Assembly: GCA_038093975.1 (NCBI GenBank)
Contig: JBBPTG010000018.1
Location: forward strand, 186,001-250,000
Origin: Chalciporus piperatus
Lineage: Eukaryota; Basidiomycota; Agaricomycetes; Boletales; Boletaceae
Direction of reading: 5' to 3'
Length of the DNA stretch: 64,000 nt
Shown here: positions 42,653 to 53,370 of the stretch, piece by piece
Numbering within the stretch: position 1 is the first letter of the stretch
Layout: each line of letters starts with the position of its first letter
Program-made: the position numbers and the translations under genes
The notes under the pieces: model-generated
What the model saw: only the letters and a program-made list of their open reading frames with translations
Told to the model about the DNA's origin: nothing
The model's database searches: none

Positions 42653-44070
42653 TTACAGAATTCGTTTTTCTGCGGAGTCAAGGGTAACCACCATGCACGC
42701 CTCCCCGTAAAAAGGGTCCAAGACCGAGTCGTTACCAAAAGCCGTGATTGGTGTTATAACCTTCACCGATGAGCTCATCTTCGTAATTTCTAGAACTTCG
42801 GTGATGGGGTTTTTGTAGTAATCCTCCAAAAACGGATAATCTTCGAAGGCTTCGTCATCAATGGCACTGGTATCCCCAATGATCTCGACTCCCTCGACTC
42901 CCCAACGCAAAGACGAAAGCGCATCTTCCAATTCTACCATGCGATCCGACTCCGTAAGACCCTCCCTACCGACGAGGCTCTCTCTGACCTCCCATGCATA
43001 TGGTAGCTTTCGTGCCGTGAGGAAACTGAAACCGCTTTGATCACGATAAAGGAATACGAGCTTGTATTTGAGACCCAGTTCATCGCACACATCGGCAAGC
43101 GCCCGATCGGACCCCTTCAGCTGGTCCATCAAGGTCATCACAGGATCATCCTCAAGGAAGACATATTCATGAGCGAGGCCGAACCCGAGATAACCACCGT
43201 TTGGCAGCGCTGAAGAGTCGTTCATGACGTTGACCAGGGTCTCCTTCAGCGTTTGGTAGAATGGAGTCGGAAGGTACGAGGCACCGGCGTGCGGGGATTT
43301 AGAGTAGAGGTTGTAGGTAAGAGTCGCTCGGTAACCGGAAGTGACTGGCAGAACTTCGTGCTCGATATCACCGAAGAAGGCGACGAAGCACACGCAGGGT
43401 TCAGTGGCTGCAGCAAACTTATCGGAGAAGTCAATGGTCCACGATTTCCCCTGGTGACGCAGCACGAGTTGACCGCCTTCATGTTGACTGGGCAGAACGA
43501 CGACAAGCGACCCAAACATATCCTGGCTACGAGGTGTATCTTTGTGCGACTTGAAAAAATCGCCTTGGCCTGCCAGAGATCGGAATGAATAACTCGTACG
43601 ATTTCGATCGCTGAAGCCGCTCACCGTACACATTGAGTTTGTACAACTCCATCTCTACATTGACCGATTTCTGGGTGAGCAATCTCTTTGCGATCTGATC
43701 GTGGATTCCGAGGCTACGAGGATCGAAGGGCGTGGAGAATGTGTCGAGGTCCATTTTACCCGCTTTTCTGTAAGTTTCATCGAGGACTGTCTCCTTACCC
43801 CGGCCAAATGATGCAGGTTTGCAAGCCTGATACAACATGTCGAGGTCTTTTTCGCCCGCCTTGGAAAAATCGATACGACTATCACCCGCTCGTTGAGCTC
43901 TCGTGGGTTCGTATAATCTGTTCTTGGAGCACTCACCGAGAGACTTCGCCATCAATATAGTAAAGCGACAGCTGAGAATCTGGAACGACGCAGATACCGG
44001 TACAGAGCGGGTCACAGTTGCTAAATGCGTCACGCAGCGCGACGCCTGCAGGGTTTGTGGATGGAGCCAT
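42653..44070 (-). CDS. 2-oxoglutarate/Fe(II)-dependent oxygenase family protein
   Basis: Three exons from the ATG at 44070 (MAPSTNPAG). The joins GTGAGT...GGTGATAG and GTGAGC...TGGCAG keep the frame. Exon 2 carries the family line KPASFGRGKETVLDETYRKA; exon 3 has the double-stranded beta-helix with the iron-binding HxD (FFKSHKDTPRS), a downstream His in FGDIEHEVLPV, and the 2-oxoglutarate-binding Arg in GYRATLTYNLY. This is the prolyl-4-hydroxylase-like group widespread in fungi; the substrate is unknown. The open frame stops at 42653, but a strong GTAAGT donor overlaps that stop, and splicing to a TTTTAG or AGCAG acceptor would extend the protein to a stop at 42544. I cannot decide between them. 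Confidence 0.8.
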
Positions 44071-44778
44071 AGCAAGAGGACGACGAACGAATTACAGGGG
44101 CTTGAAAATTCTACAGGGGAGAGTAGATGTGGGGTCGAGGAGACCTGTTGGTTTTATGCACCAGGAAAGGAGCCTGAGTCACGGTCCGTGGCGCCGTCGG
44201 CTTCACATGTTGGGGTGCTCACACCTTCATGTCCCCATATCTGAAAAGCAGTTGAGTACCTAAAAGGAGTTTTGCTCGCTTAGCCAGTCCCAACTTTCAG
44301 ATGAACGTCCAAGAACTTGAAGAAGCAAAAGCTCGCATCGTGTTGGCATCGGATCAACATCGGATAGTCACGTAATGAGCCTTTCGGCGCGATTTGAGGG
44401 CTCTGATTGGTTGGACACTTCGCGAATAACCTCATGTCTGACCTCACGGCTCCTTACGGTTTGCTGTCTGGCAGATCAATGGCAGATAGGCTATTAGTAC
44501 ATGATGCGATGGACTCATATAGCTGAAAACGTGTAGATAACGACTCAATTCGAGTCATATACATATAGACGTGTCTCCAGCTCGAAATCCAGTTCGGTTG
44601 GTTGCCTCATGATGGGATTTATGACTCAGTACACCAATCTTCGATGATCGAGAGGAGGGTATACAGAGTTGTGAGGACAACTGTGATGGCGTCGCTGATA
44701 TCAATCGGTACAGTATATACTAACCCTACGTATACAAACAGTCGACAAAAATCCTCTACATCGTCTACATTCGTAAAC
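44071..44778. other. Interval without a gene
   Basis: Probably the promoter of the oxygenase gene on one side and the 3' flank of the broken F-box gene on the other. No coding signal. Confidence 0.4.
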
Positions 44779-46341
44779 TCATCCAACCCATTCCGTCTCA
44801 AAAGCATGATCAGTGTTCCAACAATACACACGATTGACGGGAGACACCCTCTCCAGTCGAGCACGAAACCACACCTCTTCCTCCTCTCCCATCTCAAATG
44901 CCTCATCCCACGTAAAATACAACGATTTGAGGGGAATCCCCCCATCTATGCGATGTTGCACAATCTTGCGGACGGTAGGAAGACCTTTTCTGCCAGGAAA
45001 TACAAACAGGTCTTCGAGCTTGGGTAAGAGGGTGTCTCGGAGTAGAAGCTTGAGGAAGAACAAGGAGCCGCGCTCTTCTGGTATAGCAATTCGGAGTGAT
45101 TTGAGATTCCTAAGCTCCTGGAACATAGCAACCATCAAATCTTCCTCGCTCGGAAGACCCAAGATCGCGAGTCGCTCGAGGCGGTTGAGCAATCTACACG
45201 TTCGGTTCTCAGCCAAAGGCGCAGTGAGGGATGTGAGCACTTCGATAAGAGCGGTGTAGTCGCGTCCGGCAGAGTCTAGAATGAGTCCTGTGAGAGCCGG
45301 CATGTAGAGTCTGCGCAAAAGAGTGATGGCCACATCTTCTAGAACTGATCCAAGGACGAGATCCGTCAGCTGGAGGAGCCGAATAGGCGCGCCGGAGTCC
45401 ACGGTGGTAGGCGTCGTCGACGTTGGCTCGAACTCTCCACCCTCTAGCTGATCAGCCGGCCCTGAGAAATACAGAGCGAGCTTTCTGAGAGCTGGAGCAC
45501 CACGTAAAATGGTTGTGAACTGTGCCCAAGATGGGCGAACATCTTCATGATGTAACATGAGTTGGAGGGACGTGAGGTTGGAAGCCGAAGAAATCCACGC
45601 TTGATTCCAATCAACGTGGACCCCAGAAAGAAGCACATCTCTAAGCTGAGGTGCCGAGCCGTCGAAAAGGGTACGAAACTGTCTCAGTTCAGGATCCGTT
45701 TGAGCGTTTATGTCGTTGAAGTGAAGCCGGAGCGACGTAAGCAGCGAAGCAGGGGGAGTGGATTATGGAGATCTGCGGCGCTATGATCTCAACGGATGGG
45801 CAAATGATTCAGCGTCTCTGCTTCATACCAGATGATTCCTCCGCCGGCATCGCTGCGCGATGTAGATATCAATGGGAAGGTTCTTGCTACGTTCCAAATG
45901 AAGTGAAACGATCCCGTAGGGCGGACGCATGGTATCAGGGAAAACCCTGACGTCCGTCCAGATGGACGGGGTTGAGATTGCAACGCTTCGCCAGTGGTGA
46001 CAAACATGGGACACGACGAGCGAAAAGCGTTGTGTGGAAAAAGAGGAAGAAGTGAATCCGCTGGATGGTAGCCAACTTCTCATTCCTGTGGCAGCCTGTT
46101 CGAGAAAGTGGTACCGGTAATATGTGATGAGTTCTTCATACTTGTGGTCGTTGTGTGCAGACGCGAACTCGAATGTGCGGGCGAGAAGCTCGACGGGGAG
46201 TTTATGGATGGGACGGGAATAGCGTCTAAGACGGATGAATGGGTTGTTTCGGGGATCAGGAAGCTCTTCAAAGTCGAGGTTCAAACCGTTCACCTTTGGA
46301 TAGAGCCACGTAGGGACGGACATATGTATGGCGAGATACAA
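44779..46341 (-). pseudogene. Broken F-box paralogue A
   Basis: It has the same architecture as the intact F-box gene at 32157-33683. The N-terminal part 46341-45823 carries RPIHKLPVELLARTFEFASA and VVSHVCHHWRSVAISTPSIW; the C-terminal part 45740-44779 carries PASLLTSLRLHFNDI, SAPQLRDVLLSG, MPALTGLILDSAG and LLNRLERLAILGL. Between them about 70 residues present in the intact gene (the HVHRWRSIEI region) are missing and stop codons intervene. An intron of GTATGA type at 45826 was considered, but no acceptor tried restored the frame. Confidence 0.65.
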
Positions 46342-46429
46342 GCGAAAAGGCCTTACCGATCAATTATGGATTACATAAAAATCTAATCTAGTTGACATCG
46401 ACACGGTGGAATGAACAGGCAGGGGACAG

Positions 46430-48092
46430 TCACTTTAAATTCTCAATCTTGACAATCGGGCCTATGAAAGCCTCACCAACGTCCAAGAGCTCCACTTCAT
46501 CGACGCTTCCCAACGCAAGTCTTTCACAGAACCACACCTTTCCCTCGTTCTCCATATCATGCAACTCCTCACACGACGTGTATAATGCTTTGAGAGGGAC
46601 TCCCGCATCCATGCGCTGCTGAACAATGTCGCGAAGATGAGTCCCGTTCGACATACTGGGCCAAACGAAGAGTGATTCCAGCTGGGGGAGCCTGCATCCG
46701 CCATCATTCGGCAACTTGATCGGGAGAAGAAGGTCAAGCAAGAGCGTCTGGCAAGGATACGAATGCGGGTTGTGCATCAACGGTACTTGCAGGCATTTGA
46801 GATTTCCGAGGTTATCAAACAAAGTGACCATCTTGTCTCTGTCCTGACACCTAAGACTGAGGATCGCGAGCCGTTCGAGGCGGCTGAGCAAGCTGGGCGC
46901 CGGGTCTTCGAGGCGGCTGAGCAAGCTGGGCGCCGGGTCTTCGGCTGAAGGTGGTGTAAGAGGGATGGTCGTCGCTGCGAGCTCCCCCCACGAAGTTGGA
47001 GTAGTCCCCGTCCTCGCTAAGGTCTAGAAAGAGGGTCTTGAGAGCGGGCATGTACAACTTGCGCAGGAACCCAATGCCCACATTTTCCCGCAGCGCACTG
47101 AGGACGAGTTCTGTCGATTGGAGAAGGGGAATGGACGCGTTGAGATCCCTGCTCAGGCCGTTCGTCCCAGTCGGCTCGACGAACCATCCATCGGGCGGTT
47201 CACGTCGCGCTACGCAAGATGGTCGAAAACTCAGCCCAAGATAGAGGAGTGAAGCGATAGTAATGGAACAACTCGAGAGTCGTAAGATTGGAAATGGTGG
47301 ATGTCCAGGATTGGGTCCAGTCAACGTAGACACCAAGGAGCACCAAGTGCGTAAGCCGAGGTGCCGACCCGTTGAACAAGTTGAAGAACTGAGTCCGCAC
47401 TTGAGGATAACGCATCTGTACAATTCTCTGTGAGAGCCGTTTCAGTCGAACGGTTGTAAGCTGCGAAGCAGGGGCGATGGACGAATTAGAGATTGCATCG
47501 AGGAACGCAAACATATGGAGGGAGTCTCCAGCTTCGATATCAAGGGACCGCCAACGAGAGACGTGTGGAACGAGCAAGGCATAGAGTTGTTGGGGGTCGG
47601 AAAACGCTGTTCGTCGGTGCTCAGGGCAATCGCTATCCACCGCGATGCCAATCGGAAGATCTTGACTTCCTTCCAAATGAAGCGAAACAAGTTCATGCGG
47701 AACCACGTTATCGAGATGGACCTTGATGTCCGTCCAGAGCGTCGGGGTTGAGATCGCGATATCTCGCCAGTGACGACACACATGGGAGATAATGACCTGG
47801 AAGGATAGTCGATCATAGCGAGCCTTGCCGTCTTCCGCTGGTGACTTTTCTTCGCCTGCTGCCTCCTCGAGGAGTTGGTACTTGTAAGCGAAGACCATGT
47901 CACGTCGTGGTACCAGCTCTCGCTCAAGTATTCGTCACCGAACTCGAATCCTGTGCCAAACCCGAATGCGCGCACGAGAAGTTCGAAAGGGAGCTTGTGG
48001 ATGGGGCGTGCATCCCCTCGAGGACGAACAAATGGGTTATTTAGGGGGCGAGTTGGTTCGTTGACCTCTGGTTCCGAGTCAGGATGCTGCAT
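46430..48092 (-). pseudogene. Broken F-box paralogue B
   Basis: It starts at 48092 (MQHPDSEPEV) with RPIHKLPFELLVRAFGFG. The frame slips near 47895, after which VIISHVCRHWRDIAISTPTL and SAPRLTHLVLLG continue in a second frame to a stop at 47200. A third stretch (LNASIPLLQSTELVLSAL, LYMPALKTLFLDLSEDG) and a fourth (LLSRLERLAILSL to 46430) are again in different frames. At least three lesions separate them. A 33-bp tandem duplication lies within the fourth part. Confidence 0.7.
46874..46939 (-). repeat. 33-bp tandem duplication in F-box paralogue B
   Basis: Two exact units of a 33-base sequence beginning CGAGGCGGCTGAGCAAGCTG. It is 11 codons long (EDPAPSLLSRL on the coding strand), so it does not itself shift the frame. 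Confidence 0.85.
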
Positions 48093-48678
48093 AGTAGTCG
48101 TGAGACTCGTTGGCGCCTCGCGTCGTCAGATCTAATTGTCTTGCGTTAGCGACACAAGATCAGAGGGTGTCAGTCAAGTTCTTAGGTCTCGTTACCTACT
48201 TAGTCTCCCCTAGACAGAACCAAGAGTTGGATGAAGACGCGTCGTTCACCGTGACTAGCGTGCAGAGGAGACTAGAAGATGTACGGAGTCACGTTGACGC
48301 ACACGAAACCTGCCCCTAGCTAGTAGGATATGAATTAGGCATACAATCCGCGAATCGTCATGCATCACGCATCAGATTCACAAGCCGCTCATGCTCATAT
48401 GCGTAGTCCACGAGAGGGTAAATGGTAATATCACGTAGCAGGTATGTTGGGACAAACGACAAGTATTGCACATGAGTGGAATGAACGAGTGACAAGTCCG
48501 TAAGCTTAAAATCTGTAGATAGCGATGACGAGGATGGAGATGATTATGATGGGATGTTGTCATGATCGATAATCCAGCAAGGAAAGAGGTGGTGTATCGC
48601 GTGCGTAAAAGAGTGGAGGCAGCATCATGCATCATGCTGCGATAATGTATTGTGCGTCGGTTGGGAGAAGATTGATCA
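48093..48678. other. Interval without a gene
   Basis: It lies between the start of F-box paralogue B and the 3' end of the MUB1 gene. Nothing is recognised. Confidence 0.4.
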
Positions 48679-51664
48679 TCAGAGAACAATGTCGTTGTTG
48701 CCCTGAGTCGGCGGTTCCCAGATCGTGTTCGTTAGCGGTGGGTGAGGATGAGCCGGCCCAGGTGCAGCACCTGTACCACCTTCCTCCGTCTCCCGACCCC
48801 GCCCATCAGCAAGCCACGCCACCTCATGCCTATACACCGGTCGCCCCTGAGGCGTCATCCCAACGACAGTCGTCGCCCCCGAAACAGTCTCCGCTCTTCT
48901 CCGGTTGCGCATCTGCGCAAACGCATGCGACGTCGGCGAAGGTACAGGTTGAGGTACATTGGGCGGTAACGCGGTCACGCGTTGTCTAGTGGGCTGGATT
49001 CCAGCAGTGGCTGGGGGAGGTGGGATGAACGCGCCCTCGTTGGCTGAAATCCGAAGGCCCATCGCCGCCGCTCTTTCTCGAGCCAGTCGTTCTCTCTCAG
49101 CTCTCCTTTCCGATCGCGCTGCCACATTGCCGTCGCTCACGTCCGTCCCACTTCCCACACCATGTTCCAGGTGTGCCAGATCCTCTGTTTCATCTCCATC
49201 TTTCGCACTACACCAGAACCGATGTCCCTCGCTCCATGCAGTACTCTGACATTCCTTCCCGCAATACTTTGCCTTGCGACATCGTCTGCACTTGGCAAAC
49301 TCTCGAGGGTACGATTCCCATTTGCCGCAGAGCACTGAAATAAGATCCATCTCACTTGAACATCCCATGTTCAACGACAAAGAAATAAATGGCTTACTGT
49401 TCGCACACTGCCGGATACCACCCCTACTGTCGTCCTTGCGACACGCGTTCCTCATTATAACGCCAGCCCAGTACTGGATCTCTGGTGGAAGCTTGGGAGG
49501 AGGGTTGGGCAAATCGTTCTCCGAAGAACTGGGTCGGAACGTGAAGCGTTCAACGAGAGAGAAAACATTCGTCATCCGTTGAGGAGTAGCGGTCGCAGGA
49601 GGTGTCGCAGTTGAAGCCTTTTCCTTTTCCTTCCCTCTTGCTGTAGCGGACGTGAACGCACGGAAAAACCCATGGCTCTCCTTGGCTGGTTGGGGTGTCA
49701 CAGCAGAGGGGGTGCTCCGTGCCATGCTCGGACCAGCAACCGGTTGTGGAGTAGTACGGTTAGAAGGAAGGTTGGCGGCTGCAGGATGGAAAGATACCCG
49801 TTGCTTGTAAAAGGCTTGTCTCACGTGCGGGTACTTGCTCAGGTAAGCCAGGAGTTGTAGACTCAAGAGCACGTCTTCGTCCTTGTATGGTCCCGAATCG
49901 GCATCGCGATGGTGATGTGTGTGGCTTGGCGTGCGTCCCAATGCGGCAGAAACCGGCTGAACAGGTGTTTGATCACGGGCGGGTCCAGTAGTGCCACCGC
50001 GCATTGCCCCACCTGGTCCAGCGGCCGCGGGACCGGAGGGTGGAAGAGCCACAACCGCGGCTCGTGGCGTTGCATCTGGAGCAGCTCTAGTGCGTCTATC
50101 CAGCACAGGGGCATCGACCCCGAGCATGTTCCGCGTGGGCGGGGTTTCATCCATGGCACCGGGAGCTCCAGGCGGTGCACCCATCGCAAAGTCATCGTTT
50201 GTCTCTAACGAGACAATGCCATCCTCCACGCCAACCACACCAACACTCTCACCATCGACAACGCCACCCTGTCCATGATTGATGATGATGTGCGCATCCG
50301 CGTTGACCTCTAACTGGGCAGGCCCCGCGGCATCCGCTATGATACCCACCGTACGTCTTGGACGCTGGGTCATAGAACGAGTCGGAACTCGGGGCGCTCG
50401 GGGGAGGGTTGCATGTGAAGTGGTAGTGGCATCGTCAGTATCGTGTGATTGATCCATGTCTACATCAACGTCACCATCGTCTTCGGTTTCCGTCTCTGGT
50501 CGTGAGTTGTCGGTTGATTCGGAGGGGGACGCGGCTAATCGTGTGCGGGTACGAGGCGGGCGGGACCTGAGTGTGACATTTGCGCCAGCAGGCTCGTCCC
50601 AAACAGGACGAGCGATGATCGTGCCACTGCGTTCACGACTGCTGACGACGACCGTGGTGGTAGGGGTATTGGAAGAGGGCGTTGCGTTGGTCGATGTTTC
50701 AGTAGAGGTATCGATATCGATCTCCCGTGACGACGACGACGAATGTCGAGCGTATGAGGGCCGCTCACGTGAGGTGACCGGAATAGATATTGGTTGCGAT
50801 GAGCTGTCTGCGATTATCGAAATGTCGGTGGAACTTTCATCGACTGAAACATCAGCCATCGAGACGTCCTAAAAGGGGGTGATTAGAACTAGGAAGGGCT
50901 AGATAGAGAACTCGATCCACTTCATCAATGGTCGCATCCGCATTGCCGCTGGCACGCTCCTGACGGAGAGTCTCTTCCGCAACTATTTGTCTTTGCAAAG
51001 CCCGCGTTAGCTCTGCGGCACCATCCCTCTGCCTTTGTTCCGCAAGCGCTTGCCGCCTGGCCAGACGTTGCTCGCGTGATTCCCTTGGCAGACCGGTTGC
51101 GCTCGAGCTCGGACCAACCGCAAATCCCTTGTTCGCCAGCCAAGCTTCAAGAATGCAACCCACAACATCTAACGTCCCTGCTTGCACGACCCGACTTCGT
51201 ATCGGCTCGCTACCTCGAACTCCAATATTCACCACGCATTGAAATGCCAGCGAAAAACGGTACGCGGCATGCTTGTCAAAGTTCGGTGGGTTCAGTGTGG
51301 GCACAAGCTTTGGAGGACGTGTGTTGGGAGGAGAGAGACCGTAGATGATGTTCGGGTTTTCTGGAGGGGGTGGACACATGCAAAAGTCGTGAAGAATTCG
51401 AACGAGACGCTCCAGACCCCCATCCATGGTCATTATCTCGCGTATTCGAGGAGAAGTTGAGGTTAAATATGTTAGATGGTGAAGAGAATTGAACAAGGGT
51501 AGTGGAGACGCGGTGTCGAGTGCTGCAAGCGCAATCGAAATTAGAAAAAATCGGAAACAAATATGAAAAATATGGAAAGACAGACCTCTTCTATCATAGA
51601 GCTGGGATGAAATGCAAACACAAGCCCTGTTTTGGGCAGGGAAAGCAAAGTTCGATTCTCGCAT
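48679..51664 (-). CDS. MUB1: MUB1/SamB MYND-type zinc finger protein
   Basis: In yeast Mub1 works with the E3 ligase Ubr2 to ubiquitinate Rpn4; in Aspergillus SamB affects morphogenesis. The start MRESNFAFPAQNRACVCISS is the family N-terminus. Exon 1 is joined to LDTASPLPLFNSLHHLTYLT over an intron 51534-51589, and the conserved armadillo-like part follows (GLERLVRILHDFCM, AYRFSLAFQCVVNIGVRGSE). A second intron of about 43-49 bp near 50880-50930 leads to a long Ser/Thr/Pro-rich insert. A third intron (about 49332-49394) precedes the MYND finger: LCGKWESYPREF, CRRCRKAKYCGKECQSTAW, GHRFWC. The metal-binding Cys/His set appears complete. The low-complexity insert is longer than in yeast. Confidence 0.88.
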
Positions 51665-53370
51665 GGCGGGATGCCAGTTGACGAGACAAATCGAAGTCGT
51701 GTGAGATGGTCCTTGTTATTGGGAAACCTTGAGCTGAATCGATGGTCTAAGAACTGGCGGTCAGACGGTCAACCTTTGCTGCTGTACGTAGCGGTAAAAG
51801 AGAAAGATGCGATGTGGCCTGACACTGGCTGAGGGCTCCTGGTTGATAGGTAGGGATGACTGAGACAGTGTGTGGCTTTGTTTGGCAACTGTGGCACTAC
51901 CAATCGCCTTGGCAGCCTTTGTGATCTGACTTGGTTCATGATTAAAATCAGTGCTTGATCGTCAAGTATCTCAGTAGAGCAGATGGACTGTCTTCTAGTC
52001 TGCTTCTGGGAAACTAATCATCAAGTGTCTTCCTGGAGTAAGTGATGATTTTGTTGACGCATTGACAAGAGTGGTTCCGGCGGCTACCCCAGGTTATTGG
52101 CCCCTGTCAGTCACCGATTCGAAACAGGCGAGTTAAACTGGGCTTCACGGCAGCATCTTCCGCGAGTAACCAACGAGCCTTGTCAGATCGTAGCCACCTT
52201 CCACAAGATCTGTAAACTACTTCCCTATTCGTGCCAGCGGGTCACGTCTCGCAGTAACCAGCATCTCCGTTACTGATGCCAGTTCCTTCCCACTACAGGT
52301 CGACGGAATATCACCATGTACCCCACGATTCTCCGTTTTGGTAATGATCCCAACATATAATATGAAGTAAGTCCCCGGCGACCTCAGGCGGTTCACGATT
52401 ACCATCGTAGTATGCTGTATTCCGCAAGCAACATCCCCTCAGCTAGACAGATAGTTTCTTACCTCCAGTCACGGTCTAGGAACGGAGCACGACATGCGCT
52501 ATCAGAGCATGAAAGTGATAAAGTTTCAGAAAGTGTCGATGCGGGAGTCGCCCTTCATCTCCTCCTGTGCGTCTTCAACAGTGGTGTTAGCTTGTGTCAG
52601 ACCCGATGAGGTTTGATATGAGTAGTCTTCACTCAGAAGGGGGAAGTCCATTCATCTGGGCCGGGCTGGTGAAACGTTTTGTTTCGATGAAGATGATGCC
52701 CTCATGTGTCGAACAGTATATGCGCGACCAGGCTCGAAATTCGCGCTTTCCCGGCTGAGATGAGACCCCACATACTACAAGGCAGCCGCGGACTTGACTT
52801 TTCGAAGAGTACACCGATTTCAGGATCTCAAGTTGTGACCGGTTCATCGCGAGCCTCAAACAAACACAAGCTTCGCGCCCCTTGAGGCTCCGGATCTACT
52901 GATGATACGACTTCCTCGTGGTGTGCAGGACCAGGTGATTGAAGTCTTATTCTCAAAAGAGTAGGACTTGCAAGCGGCTTGCGGACGGGAAACTTGGTCG
53001 GGCGCTAGTGAGTTACTTGCTGATTTACCCCGATCAGGGAATCCGCAAAGCTCCATCATCCTCCCGGCGAACCAAAGCAAGGCGAGGGCATCTTCAACGT
53101 ATCTTACCAGTACACGACCTCCTGCGTAAGTATCCTCAGCTTGAACTCAAGAAACTCCGTGGATGAAGTACTAATTTACTGATCAACTGCATGACCGTCT
53201 TGCAGTCGAGCCGAGGCCTACTACTTACCTACAAAACATCCAAGTGAGGTCGGGCACTCGATCAAAAGCACAGGCGATAAGAATCCGGCCATCATCTTTC
53301 TTCAAGGTGTGTCCGCTAACCTTGAAGGTGTCGAATCCCCATCCGAAACTGCTTCTTTTTCTGCAGGAGT
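51665..53370. other. 1.7-kb interval without a recognised gene
   Basis: Many short open frames on both strands, none with family resemblance. The part after about 53200 is likely promoter and 5' UTR of the HET gene. A divergent promoter for MUB1 is expected at its left end. Confidence 0.4.

Noticed and set aside
51640..51665. tRNA B-box-like AGTTCGATTCTC
   Set aside because: It is the start codon region of MUB1 on the other strand; no A box or cloverleaf is present.
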